Positions 1 to 11,612 of a DNA stretch of 64,000 nucleotides are shown piece after piece. How positions within the stretch are numbered: the stretch's first letter is position 1; the number at the start of each line of letters is the position of its first letter. The notes beneath the pieces were generated by a model, which had not been told where the DNA came from, ran no database searches, and saw only the letters and a list, made by a program, of their open reading frames with translations. Source of the DNA: Diplosphaera chodatii (lineage: Eukaryota > Chlorophyta > Trebouxiophyceae > Prasiolales > Stichococcaceae). A program made the position numbers and the translations under genes. The stretch is taken from positions 1,426,001 to 1,490,000 of the forward strand of contig JAALGY010000015.1 in the NCBI GenBank assembly GCA_032358165.1, read 5' to 3'.

Positions 1-1459
1 AGCTGTGGTCCAGAAGGGCCAGGTGCGCCTGGTCCCGAAGCTCTGCCTGCAGAGGGAGTGCCAAACCATGGTTCGAAGCCACGCATGGCAACCAGACGTA
101 CTATGCGCACTATGGCACCAAGTACAACCTGCCATGTTGGTTGGCTGCAATTGCAAGTGCCATATTTGGGGTGGCATGCCTGAAAAGGTCGCGCTCCCAG
201 GGAGCATGCGTGCAGCAATCTGTACGCAGCAAACTCGTGGGCACTGGTTGCCACTGTTTCGCCCTCGCCAACCTGCACAGTGTAAGTTGGCTTCGCAAAC
301 GTTTCATATGTTTTAGCATCCAACCCTGGTGCGATGTACAGGGTCCATTGTGGCTTCTTCAAGGCGTTCACCGCCAAGTGAACAGTGACATAGCCACAGG
401 TGCCACAGACCTGCTCCGGATATAGCTGTTTGAGCACCGATTGGCACTGATTGAACTCAGCCCAGTCTGACACCTCAATGGCAATACGGGCGTGCGTCTC
501 ATAAATTTCCACGGCAGTCATGTCTCGAATGTGCTGTACAGTAAGATCCTGCAATACCACAGAGTCACATCTCCGCATTATTCTTTCAGAACAGGAACGA
601 CATGATGACACAGGGTGCTGCCGTGCACCTGCCGCATACTCTTTAGCTGCTCGCACACGTACACATACTGCACAATGCCCTGCAGGCAGAAGGGCCACTT
701 TCACAGCCTCGATGTTCAGCTGCTGGCACATTGCACGAAAGTGATCTTGCAGGCGTTACAGCATCTCACCACGAAAGCTGACCTGCTGCCACTTCGCTTT
801 CAGCGCTGAGAGGGCGTGCTCCAGCACATGCGGAGGGCGCACTGTGTTGGCCGCCGGAGCGGCTGTCAGCCGCAGATACTGCTTCTCGAGCGCCGTGCTG
901 GTGCCAAAGGCTGAGCCGCCCCGCTGCCTGACTGCCACCAGAGTATCTGCCTGCGGATGCAGGACAGCAGGTGTTTGCCTGCACTGACCAAAGTCTCAGG
1001 TGCGCCTAAGCTACAACTTGGACTGATGGTCACCTCGACTGACGTCAGTGATGCTGTGGCACCGGCTGCCTGAGCGGCGAACCGCTGTGCTCGCTCCGCG
1101 CGGCGCGCCCGCTCCTGTGGGTTCAGTGCGCTCACCGCCGCCCGCCCCAGCAGCCCAGCGGACCGTGCAGCAGGTGCTTCGACCGCGGTTGCCTGTGCAC
1201 AATGACATGCGGCACCGCTGCAGCCCCGCGTTGTTCTGCTGTCCTTGACAACAATCCAAGACGACAAGCTCTGTTCACTACAGCTTGAGCCTGGCACCTG
1301 GGGAACTGCGGCCTGCACGATAGCAAGTGGCTGCTTTGCATCTGCCAGCATCGCTTCAAGCTCCTGCAACCTCTCGAGACGCTTGCGCTTCTTGCTGCTC
1401 TTCTCAGGGTCCTTCACGCCCTTCTTGGCCTTTTGCTTTGGACTCTTGGAGGCACCCAT
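1..1459 (-). CDS. THP3: SAC3/GANP-domain protein, THP3/LENG8 type (3' end outside window)
   Basis: Proteins of this family carry a SAC3/PCI-like domain and act in transcription elongation, mRNP assembly and export (yeast Thp3-Csn12, animal LENG8, plant SAC3A). The ATG at 1459 opens a Lys/Arg-rich N-terminus ([14 protein letters not shown]). A later exon carries a basic helix ([15 protein letters not shown]). The diagnostic core follows across several exons: [17 protein letters not shown], then [12 protein letters not shown], then [48 protein letters not shown] and HEFAAYRLL. These are the hallmark SAC3 stretches of the THP3/LENG8 subgroup. Introns are short and GT-AG, except one at 47-179 that appears to begin with GC after a CAG codon. 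The gene runs off the left edge, so the C-terminal end of the SAC3 domain is missing here. Identity of the family is firm; the N-terminal exon is less certain. Confidence 0.88.
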
Positions 1460-1894
1460 GATGGAGCTGCGCTGCGGGATTGTCTACATGGCACAGGCCA
1501 CTGCAGGCGCCAGCACTTCGAATGTGATCCTACCCTGGTGAGTTATTGACCGTACAGCACACCCTGTGCATCACTCAGGGCAGGGATCCAGCAGATGGCC
1601 GTTGCATGCTCCTGCAGCAAGGCTGCTTTTGTCGATGGGTGCGCTAACCCCGCGTTTTGGATCAGCGCAAAGGACTACACCAGTTCGCGTTCGAGATCCT
1701 GCTGAAGTCTATATGCAAAGGTTCTGTCAGGTGCAAACGCAGCGCACCCTGCGGGCATCCTGCCCTGTACAGCCTCTCGAGATCTCTCCTGTTGGAGATT
1801 GCAGGTGCAGCTGATTTTCCGATGTCGCTACGGCAGCACAGGGCACAAAAACGACTGTGTGGTCTACAGGATGGCATGACTGGGCGCTGCCGGC
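1460..1894. other. divergent intergenic region, THP3-like / unknown gene
   Basis: This gap of about 435 bases lies between two divergent start codons and should hold both promoters. I see no TATA box, repeat or RNA gene in it. An upstream exon of the right-hand gene could lie here. Confidence 0.4.
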
Positions 1895-2970
1895 ATGGAA
1901 CGACTGAAGCGCCATCTGCAGGTGCAGCTGGGGTGACATGCATGCCCTCCTGCATTGCTGCTGCACTGGAAGAGTGCGAGCTAGTTGACTGGGACCTGCT
2001 TGACTCTTTACGTCCGGCATGCAGGACCAGGGCATCACGGCAGCAGATGTGCCAAAGGCGATCGTATTTCATGAGGTGTTGGGCGCGGCAATGGCGATCA
2101 GCTTCTGGAGTGTGGGTCCTCGAGGGTTGCATGCAACACGTCTGCTGCATCTGCTGATGCTGATTGATGACCATTGCCTGCTGCAAGCCAGCCAGCGAGC
2201 GCTGTGCAGCGTCCTACGTGAGGCGGACATGACCGGCGTCAACTGACGATGTCCATGTAACACGATCTGGCAGGCATGCTACACAGTCCAGCCGTCACGC
2301 ACAGTGCTACGGCCACTGGCGAAGCGAGCGTCCAATAACGCTGTGGCCAAGAGATCATACGACGCGGCGGTGCAGTCTGCACAAAGAACAATGACGCGGT
2401 TGCCATGGCTGCAAAGGGTGTGTATGGCTGCATGGTCACATTCGTCAGATGTGACTCAGGCGGAGCACATGGTATGCCGATGGCGATACTGAGCCGCAGG
2501 GTCAAGCAAGCTGTTTTTGCTTGCAGCTCGGCGACCCAGGGCGGTTGACAGCGTCACTAGCAGAGAGCATCTGCGTTAGAGCCAGCATCAAACCGGCGAC
2601 CTTCCCGTTCAAGGCGAGTGGCGCATGCGCTGGAGTACTGAAGCTCCTATCACATACTTGTTCACACCCTAGCTGATGCGAACCTGTTGTTTGCAGATCT
2701 GGGCGTCTTATAAGTTTGTCCAGGTGAGGGTAGACCACCATCAGGATGTGTGCGGCTGCTGTAATCCAGTATTCGCAGTCATCTGGGGCAGATGCAGCGT
2801 CGGGGGACAATGCTCTAGTGCAAGGGACAACGGAGTTGTGCCTCTGTGCAGATGACGAAGCGACGACAACAAGCCCTACTGTGATGCACAGGCTGCCAGA
2901 TGCCATGGATGCCACCACGACTCTGCATCACACCGTCAAGTCGGACTTCGTAATCGAGTTGCTGCTGTGA
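1895..2970 (+). CDS. unknown conserved protein, possibly membrane-associated (DUF1279/FAM210-like?)
   Basis: I do not recognise this gene with certainty. A model that splices cleanly starts at ATG 1895 (MERLKRHLQ). It joins an exon at 2025-2111 (DQGITAADVPKAIVFHEVLG, then a hydrophobic stretch ending ISFWS) and an exon from 2275 (ACYTVQPSRTVLRPLAKR). An exon near 2528 reads RLTASLAESICVRASIKP, a short exon at 2697-2723 reads IWASYKFVQ, and a Thr/Ser/Asp-rich last exon may end at 2970. One hydrophobic helix after a short amphipathic segment, followed by a second near-membrane segment, is reminiscent of the FAM210/DUF1279 layout, but that is only an inference. The intron at 2614-2696 may use a GC donor (AAG|GCGAGT). 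Start and last exon are uncertain. Confidence 0.5.
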
Positions 2971-3191
2971 CAAGACTGTACTTGTCCTGCTGAAATGTTG
3001 TGCAGTGCCCTGAGTGCTTGGAGTCCTGGTAGCCAGCTGCTGCAAAGCAGCTGCAAGCCACAGTTGTTGACACTCAGCACATCTAGCGAAACTGCCTATG
3101 TACACGACGCCTGCCAAAAATGCCATCGCATGAATTTGGGACTCAAAGTAAGCAGGCAATCGCACAGACTATGCCGCTGTTGCTGGACGAG

Positions 3192-6100
3192 TTAGTACAC
3201 AGAAGCAAGCCGCATGGCCTGCAAGAACCCTGCAATCTCGGCCTCCACGGCGCCGTGGCCCTTCTTCCGCGCCAGCTGGGCTGGCGTGTCGCCAGACACA
3301 TCCCGCCACCGAAGCGCAGCTACGCCGTGTGGCCCGCACGTGCTCAGCAGCAGCCGCAGCATTGGCATGCAGCCACGCCGTGCTGCCAGATGCAGCGCCG
3401 TCTGCACCGATGTAGCACCCTCTGATGGCACGTTTTACAGGCACAATTCCAAGGGTATCACGTTACAATGCAAAGCCAACGGTGCATGCTGCACGCCCGT
3501 CACAACAGTGTTAGGATGACACTTGCCAGAGCTACATAGACGCACTTGGCCGTATTTGTTGGTCGCCGCCACCATGCGGGCCACACTTGGACCCGCTGCT
3601 TCCAGCAGCCGCTGCGCCACCTCAACACGGTCTGCGACTGCGGCGGCCATCAGCGGCGTCCAGCCTGCCTCATACAGGGCTGGGTCCTACGCGCATGCAG
3701 AGAAGAGATTGCCAACTAATTCCTCACAGTGTCAGCATCATTCACAAAGGTGCACGAAGGTCTGCTGTGGGCCGACGACAACATTGCCAATGCAAGCTGG
3801 CCTCAAAGAGCATGCAGTAGGATGAGCGACAAGCGCACCTGCCAAAGAAGGCCGCGAGCGCGGTGGTGCTCCACAAGCAGGTCCACCGTGGCGACGTGGC
3901 CCCGCAGTGCTGCGATGTACAGGGGCGTCTCAAAGTGCGAGCTGGCCTGCAGTCAGCACCTACAGCATGTCGGCACCTGCAGTATCGGCGCTGCCGCAGG
4001 CAGTGGTGAGTATGCACAGTGGCATTGAGCAGCTTTGAAGCGTGCTGCACCTGCAGCACACTGGAGCCGGCAGCCAGCAGCACGGAGACGACAGGCGCAT
4101 GGCCATGGAAGCAGGCGCGGAACAGCGGGGTGCCGCCGCCCCGGTCACGGGCCGCCACCGAAGCGCCCAGCCGCAGCAGCACCTGCGCATCGTCCAGAGC
4201 GCCTGCGCCGAGCAAGCAAAGCCGAAACTGGTTGCAGTGGTGAAGGGTTTGTGTGTGTCCATGGCAAGGACGACTAGAGCAGGTCACAGCCAGAGGATGC
4301 CTCCACAGAGGGGCCCCCCATGATGTCATACCCTGTTCAGCAGCAATGTGGAGCGGCGTCCTTCGGCCAGCAGATGAGCAGGCGGTCGCTGCCTTGAGCG
4401 CCATGCTGGCAGCAGCCCGCCCTTTGCGGCTGCCTGCTGCCCAGCCACCTGGCCCCGGTGGCAGCTCGCTCCTGCCGGACGCCAGCGCAGCTGCCGCCTG
4501 CAACGTTGCAGCCTCACGCATGTCCCACACCTGCGGCGGCGGGTGCCGCTGGTGGTGTCCCTGCAGTGTGACACTGGCAGCATGAAGCTCAGGCTGTGCA
4601 GATACAAGCCCACAGCAAGCGTTCACCACAACATGTGAGGATCTGCTGGCCACTGACATAAGCTGCTGGTGGACTGTCGTTTGCTGCAGCACAGCCCGCG
4701 GCACATATACTGATGCACAGATGATGGAAGGCAAGATCACAGCGAGCAGCCATGGACCTGATGTTGGTGCATGTGCTGCTCGATGACGTCCCGGATAGCC
4801 TCTGCAATGCCCGGTGGGAAGAAGGTGATCTCCAGGGCGTGCAGGCGCATCAGCGAGACCGTCACCACAGCGAGCTCCACAGCAAAGGCCTCCACCCGTG
4901 GCACCAGCGCCAGCTCGCTGACGATGCATCAGAGTGGCAAAGCTTCAGCATGCAATGACTGGAACTGGTTTACGTGGCCAGGCCACCATGAACAGTCTCG
5001 CCCCAAATGGTACAAGGCAGCATGCACAGATGCAGGCAGTCCTTTTTCTGACTTGTTGGGTGTGCTGCTTCATGGCGGCACCTGTCAGCGTGTGCATCAG
5101 TCCAGGCGCGCACAGCCGCCACCGCTGCATCCCATGTCTCCGCATCGCCTGGCAGCTGGCCGGCGCGGCCCTGCGGCGTGGCGCCGATGGTGCTGCCGCC
5201 CAGTAGCAGCAGCTGCAAGTGCGGGCAGGCTGCTGCAATGGCCTGCAGCGTCATGCGGCAGCCTGACTGCTTGTGCACTCGAGCCACGGCTGACAAGTGG
5301 GCACTCCGTGTGATTCCGGCGCCGTGCGTATCAGGCAGCCTCCCTTGCAGCCTCCCTGTACATGTCATGTGGCAGTAAGGTCTTACCTGCAAACCGACAG
5401 GCGTCAGCATCACGCAGTTGTGCAGCGCCAGCACCCGAAGGCCGGCGTGTCGTGCTGGCATCGACGCCAGCTGCACAGGCTGGGCGAAGCCTAACTGCTG
5501 CTGTGCCATGGGCAGCGGTGTGTCAGGCTGGGCGCACGACTCTGGAGCTGCCACGGAGCTGGCATCTGCTGCACCTTCTGTTGCAGTGCAAGCACACACC
5601 GCGCCGCCGGGCGGCCAGCTGTCCATGGTCAGGTGCGAGCACAGCACTGCGGACAGGCTGCAGCTGTGCAGCGCCGCCAGCACGCTGGTCAGCGCGGGCG
5701 CCTCCAGCTGGAAGCAGCGCTGCATGTCGAGGACGCACAGCCTGCCAGCAGGCAGTGGGAATGTCTGCATTTGCTGCTGCTGCTGCTGCTGCTGCTGCCG
5801 CGGGGGACCACCGCCACCGCTGCTGAACTCCCGATGGGCGGATGATGCACCTCCAGGACCAAGCTGTGCCAGAGCTCCTGTTCCATCGGGGTCGCTGGTG
5901 GCCAGGCGGCTGGCACGCACTAGGATCTCAGCGGCGGCCGGAGACAGTTTCTGGCAGCCCGAAACGTCCAGCACATGGAGGCGCGGCAGGGCTCGCAGCA
6001 GCGCAGACAAGTCACTGTCCTCCAGTGGCAGGCCTGCAACGCTCAGCTCCACCAACCCTACAGCATTTTTGCATCCATGTCAATTGCACCTGCTTATCAT

Positions 6101-6665
6101 CAGATGTAACACGATATCAGATACATATCAGTATGGATGAGAGGTATGATGTCCGGCAGGCAGAGGGAACGAAGGCATGCGCCGTGCCGGAAGCACCTGG
6201 TGAGAGCCTTTGCAGGCATTTGCTGGCCCTTCGCACTTTCGACAGGGCTGTCGGCTGCCCTTGTGCGCGGAGCAGCTGCACCCTGAGGGGTGCATGCCGG
6301 AGAACCCGCTGGAACGATCTACAAACGCTGGCAAGGCGCGCAACATCGGTTGCATCATGGATGCTGCCCTCTATGATTGCTGCCAGAATCTGCATTCGAC
6401 ACGACCACGCAATCTTGAAGTCGAACACTATCTGAACATTCATAGCATAAGAGTGCCAAGCGTTACGTTGCATCGCACTGCAGTGCACCTCATCTGGCAG
6501 TTGCTCAAATGCGTCTGGGCCGGTTGGTGCAAGTGCAGGCTGAGCTCCGGGTGTCTGCAGGACCGGGCTCTGATATCCTGGACTACGCAAATCAAGCTGG
6601 AAAACAGGCACGAACACATTTGCATGCGGGTTCAAAGAGGAGGAGCCGGTGGTGCGCTGCGTCAT
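3192..6665 (-). CDS. F-box / leucine-rich repeat / ankyrin repeat protein
   Basis: This is a probable substrate receptor of an SCF (SKP1-CUL1-F-box) ubiquitin ligase. From ATG 6665 a Pro/Gln-rich leader precedes an F-box (FEQLPDE spliced to ILAAIIEG, then DVARLASVCRSFQRVLRH). Next come LRRs of the F-box/LRR type (VELSVAGLPLEDSDLSALL, LPRLHVLDVSGCQKLSP, CPHLQLLLLGGSTIG) interrupted by a Gly/Gln-rich insert with a poly-Gln run. A helical linker ends HMHQHQ at about 4753 and is spliced in phase to VWDMREAATL. The C-terminal half is an ankyrin array of about six units: TPLHIAAEQG, TPLFRACFHGHAPVV, TPLYIAALRGHVATVDLL, TPLMAAAVADRVEVAQRLL, TALHLAARRGCMPMLRLLL and DTPAQLARKKGHGAV. The stop is TAA at 3192-3194. 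All junctions keep frame and no start codon lies between the LRR and ankyrin parts, so one fused protein is favoured over two genes. Confidence 0.82.
5772..5798 (-). repeat. CTG/CAG trinucleotide run coding poly-Gln
   Basis: Uninterrupted TGC units on the plus strand code nine glutamines inside the LRR region insert of the F-box protein. Such runs are length-variable in many genomes. Confidence 0.9.
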
Positions 6666-7405
6666 GCGGACACTTACTGATGCCAGGTGCCCACTGACCG
6701 TCACTCACGATGACCACAACGCCATAAGGCTACTTGAAACCATCAAAGCTACCTATGCCTACACACGAACAAATGAAAGCTCGCAAACTGCAAATCGTCT
6801 TGTCAGCAGAAACGTGTTCATGACAAGCATCCATGCAGCAGTGGGCATCTGAGAAGCAGGAAGCAAGCACTGGCTACCTTGCTTGTGGGCCATGATGCTG
6901 TCCAACAACTCCTTGCATACAAATCACAGCAAAAGCATGGTGCTCTCCACAGATATGGTTTCCTAAGCTAGCATTGACGATGCCTGCACATCATGCACAA
7001 GTACACCGCCTAGAAATGGTGCAGCTGGGTTGACTGTATGCGCATCGATGTCAGCCACGGCATCAGAGGTGAAGTGCCTGTACATCTGCTCGTGCATCTT
7101 CCACCCACAAATATCAACAGGCAGCTGCGGTACCAAGCAGAGCATGCAACTGCAGCTCCCCGACCGGTCCAGAGCTTGGTGCCGCACATCAAATGTGCAG
7201 CCTGTCGCTGGCTGCATTGATCCTAGCCCATGCGTGCAGCCCGTAAAACATGATCAAGCTGCGCTGCCACTGGCGGCTGTGCCTGCTGTGGCGGCGCAAC
7301 AAGCATCTGACGGAGGGCTGTCCCAGCATGGTCGCAGGAAGCAGTGAGCCGCAGCGATGTCCAGGACTGCCAGCCTTGAAGGCCACTTTCCCAGTCAGCG
7401 GCCAG
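6666..7405. other. intergenic, between two minus-strand genes
   Basis: About 740 bases holding the promoter/5' UTR of the F-box gene (left) and the 3' UTR of the J-protein gene (right). No convincing exon, RNA gene or repeat was seen. Confidence 0.4.
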
Positions 7406-10400
7406 TCAGCGGCGGCCCTTGCGGCGGTTCTTCTTGCGTCCTGGCGGCCGGGACCCGCGCGGCCCCGCAGACGCTGGGTCCCCTCGGTCTCGCCCCCGCG
7501 TTGCCGGCTCCCCAGGCGATGCAATCTTCACGATGACACTGCAGCAGCGCCAACACCACCATCCTCAATATGGTGTTGCAGCAGGATGGTTCAGTCCCTG
7601 TGACCGTTTACCTGCTGCCAGGTGCAGCATGGCACATGTGGTAGTTTCTGTCCTCCCTTGACCGGCGGGTCCTGTTGGCGGCATCTCATCAGTGTGAGGC
7701 AGGGCTCACATGTGGCTGTTGGCGTAGGTGTTGTACGCTGGCAGGGCGCCCACGGCTTCTGCCCACTCCGTGATGTCCCACACCTGTGTGATCACCGCTT
7801 TAGCAACCCGAGATGCGCCATCCATGCTGCAAATTGTGCTTGTGAACAGCTGGGTCTTGCACGTGTGCCACCCTTGGCACTTGGCTCTGGAGGGCTGCAG
7901 CTGAAAGTATGGCAGAGGACGAGATGCAGCTGTGGTCCGCACGGAAAGCTTGCTCAGGCCAGCAGGGCATGCACTAGCACAGGCGGTGGGTGCACCTTGT
8001 CGTCCTGGCAGGTGAGCATGCGGTAGGTGTTGCCCACGAGGAAGCGGGACTCCCGCCACACCCATGCGTCGTGGTTGCGCACGGGGTGCATGCCATTGCA
8101 CAGGTCGCACCGCCGGGCGCGCGACATCGGGATGTCCGTCGCCTTGGGCGGCACCGGCTCGCCGCTGCACGGAGGGTCACAGGACTTTAAGGAGGAGCTG
8201 CCACCAGTCTTAAGGGTCTGAGCAACTCTCCAATCTCTCTCTCGGTGTCACATGCCACAGCAGCAGGAGCAGCACGCACAACTTTGTGCCAGTGTCAGTT
8301 TGGTGGTGCATGGCAAAGAAAGTGGAGGAGAATGCACTTGAGGTCGGACATCACGAAGCGCGGCTGGTCCCCAGTGGACGCCGCCCGCTCGGCAAACGCC
8401 TGCGACAGGCGCGCCGCCGACTCCAGCTCCTCGTCATACAGCCGCCGCTGCCGCGTGTCCGTCAGCACCTCGAGCGCCTGCCCAGAGGAGGCATGCCTGC
8501 ATCAACCTGCCTGCGCAGCGCTTCCTCTTGCATAGCACAGCAGCCGTACATGTATCGGCGTCTGCGGGCCCTCCCTGGCGCCTCCATGGTCGAAGCTGGG
8601 ATGCCGCAAATGTTCTTGCTTGCAAAAGCAGCCTTGGCCTGCTCTGCAGCTGCCGAACAGCATGCAGTGACTGGTCACTGCGCGACATGCAAGCTCAGGT
8701 CATTGACGGCCGGCACCTGGGTGACGCGCCCCACCGCCAGGTTGGCGCCAATGGTGTTGGTGCCCAGCTTGTCTGGGTGTGTGGCCAGCAGCTTGTCCCG
8801 CTTTGCCCGCTTGAGCACCGCGTCATCTGCCGACAAACGCAGCAACTGGGGTTGACCAGTGATGTCACGACGGCACGACAGTGGATGAGCAAAACTCAGA
8901 AGCTCTGCCCTAGCAGCAGTTTTATGGATGGTGCCGTCCATGAACACCCAGGGGTGATAGCCTGGCAAGCTGGTTGATCTCGGGCTCGAGCCGGCCATGC
9001 TGTCAGCACACCTGCATCGTGAGCGACCTCGAGGACCTCGTAGTGTGTTGCGGCCCCCAGCACACGCGCTACCTCGCCCGTTGCACCCACTGGCACCTCC
9101 GGCCGCGGCATGTCTGTCTCCCTGGGCTTGGGGCCTGCAGAAAAGACGCTCCATGTTGATGGTCTGCATGCACAGCAACTTTTTGCAGCTGCAAGCTGAC
9201 CGCCTGCATGCAGGCTTAAATGTCGCAAGCACCATAGCAAATGCTGTTTGAGGATGTCCATCCGAAGACAACATGTTTGAATCTGGCTGCCAGGCGCACC
9301 CATGCCAGCGCCTGGCGCGCGTGGCATCGTCTGGTTGATGTAGAAGCTGGCGACCACGAGGAGGATGGCTGGAACCTCCAACCAGATCCTGCAGATGGTA
9401 GTGCTCTGGTCAAGGCCTCTTCAGATCGTCCCAGTTTTGATGGGCAGAGGACAGGAACTCTGCAGGCCAGTGAGCACTCTCAGTGCAATTGAGGATCGCC
9501 AGTACAGGACTGACATGGGGCAGCAGGCTTACCGCAGCGAGCAGGACCATGCCAGGAGCGCCCAGCAGACTAGGAAGCCGTGCAGCTGGCTTGGGGCTGT
9601 AAATGCACCCTGCAGCAGTGCAAGGCAACATGCACTGTAAAGATTGACTGACAATACTGACAACCTGCCAAGAGCAGTGGCTGTACACACACGCCATGCA
9701 CAGCTGACATCACCAGCAAGAGTAGAGGAAGAGTAGCACGTCACTTGGCTTGCACCTTCAGCAGCAGTACCAGATGCAGCACCATGCCGCTCAGGCCCCA
9801 CCAGCCGCCGCCCACGGCCCACAGCATGGCGGGGTAGCCAATGACCAGCCCAATCAGCACCTCCACTTGCATCATCACTGTAAGTGCAGAAAAGCGAGTA
9901 TTGCGGCGCCTCGATGGTAGCGTTGGGACAGGACGCTACCACACGTTTGCCTCTCCCCAGTGCATCATGTGTTTACAGACTTCAGAGAAGGAAGCTGCAC
10001 GCGGGCCCTTCCGGCAACAGTTGCTAAAAAGCGTACCCCAGATGAAGCCCATGCCGAGGGCTGACGTGTACCAGGTGGGCCGCCATACGAACCACACCCA
10101 GAGCGCAGACACCAGGTAGAACGGCCACAGGAACAGGCCGGGCGCAATGTAGAACAGGCTGCCATAAAGTGCAAATGCCACACTGCGCACACCCCACGCC
10201 GCAGGCCCGCCCACAATCAGCGTATCCTGCAGGCCGTGACCCATATTCAGGGCATGCAACCTTTCGGATGCCATGTAGATATCACACGATGTGCATGACG
10301 CTGCCGGGTCCCAAGTGATCTCGATCCGAGTTCAGGGTGGCCCAAGGGGGGACACGAGGCGGAACACACCTGCAGCCAGCGGCCGCGGCGCTTGCCGCCA

Positions 10401-11518
10401 AAGTAGCGGAAAGGCACAACCATGCCCAGGCTCTCGAACATCTGCAGCGCATAGGCGCCTGCCCACCAGGCCAGGTGTTTTGCGACCAGACCCAGGTAGA
10501 TGAGCACCAGGACGCCCATCGCAACATACCGCTTCCAGGGGTCCAGCGCCGAGAGCTCTGCAATTCAAGCGCACCAGTCAGCTCAAGAGTTGCTAGCATG
10601 GACTCAACCGTGAAAAGATGCAGTGTACAACTCACTTGCGGACACTGCACGCACAATCTAGTCACCTGTTGCATTGAGGGTCCACCACCATCGGATGGGT
10701 TCACGTCGCGGCTGGTCCCCCGAATCCTGGCCCCACCGCATCCCTGGTCCCCACTGGCGCTCCTGCTGCTCATCAGCCTCCTGCCCCTTTGGCGTGGCGC
10801 CTGCAGACAGAGCATTTGACAGGTGAACGTCAACAATCTCAAGATGATGTGACAAGAGCATGCGCCTTGGATCACCAGCGCTACTGTCAGGAGTCTGCAA
10901 CCGAACGGCCCACCCTGCATGCCTGCTGACTGTCCGCTACCTGAGTAGTGGCTGGATGTGGACGCAGTTGGCGACGGCGGCGGTTCCCAGGCAGCACCAC
11001 TCCCTGCTGTAGCATGGGGGCTGCTACACGACGTGTCATCCCCGCCGCCGCTGGAGCCGCCCACGTTTGCTGCAAAGCTGGCCGGCGGCGTTTGCGGGGT
11101 GCCGCCAGCTGGATCACCAGGCATGCGAGGCTGCGGCGATGAGTGGGCCTGCGAGCTGGGCTCAGCTGACGGTTTGCTGCGCAGCTGATCCGCAGCATCC
11201 AGTGCGCGGTCCAGTGTGGCCTCGTGCCCCCGGGCAGGCGCCAGGCGCACCGCCTTCTCCAGCAGCAGGATCTGAGCGGTGTGCATGGTGTACACGTCAG
11301 CAGGAGAATCAGATCACGTCTGCACTTAAGCCACTGGCTGCGCTCAGCATGCACAAATCGTGAGTGTTACCATGTTCATTGCAGATGACAGGTGCATCGA
11401 AAATTGAGCACAGGCGCAGGGAGCGCACCGAGCGCTTGATGCTCGCCAGGTCCCCAGTCGACAACAGCTCCTTTGCCCGGGTTGCGCATGCAGCGGCAGC
11501 CTCCTGGTTCTGGCGAAC
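7406..11518 (-). CDS. membrane-anchored J-domain protein, DNAJC14/Jiv90 type (N-terminus unsettled)
   Basis: This is an HSP70 co-chaperone probably anchored in the ER membrane. The order is as follows. A helical N-terminal segment (EAAAACATRAKELLSTGDL, SVRSLRLC, ILLLEKAVRLAP) resembles the helix pair before the J domain of DNAJB12-like proteins. A Pro/Ser-rich linker follows, then several hydrophobic helices (VAMGVLVLIYLGLVAKHL, ALYGSLFYIAPGLFLWPFY, VEVLIGLVIGYPAMLWAVGG, LEVPAILLVVASFYI). The J domain comes next (THYEVLEVAHDADDAVLKRA, then HPDKLG with the HPD motif, then ALEVLTDTRQRRLYDEELE). The Jiv90 zinc-finger-like region follows (RARRCDLCNGMHPV, then DDK spliced to VWDITEWAE). A basic tail ends RKKNRRKGRR with TGA at 7406-7408. 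The first exon shown has no ATG and is joined in phase 0 to the neighbouring CS-domain gene, so the true start is unknown. Confidence 0.8.
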
Positions 11519-11612
11519 CTGCCATTGATACACACCGCATGCAACTGAGTGAGACGTGGCACAACAAACATGGGAACACCAACAGCATGTCAGTGCCCAT
11601 CCAGCTGCAGAC

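Noticed and set aside
3742..4929. A 395-codon open frame on the minus strand as a single exon
   Set aside because: It runs through introns of the F-box/LRR/ankyrin gene; only parts of it match ankyrin repeats, and the true exons change frame.
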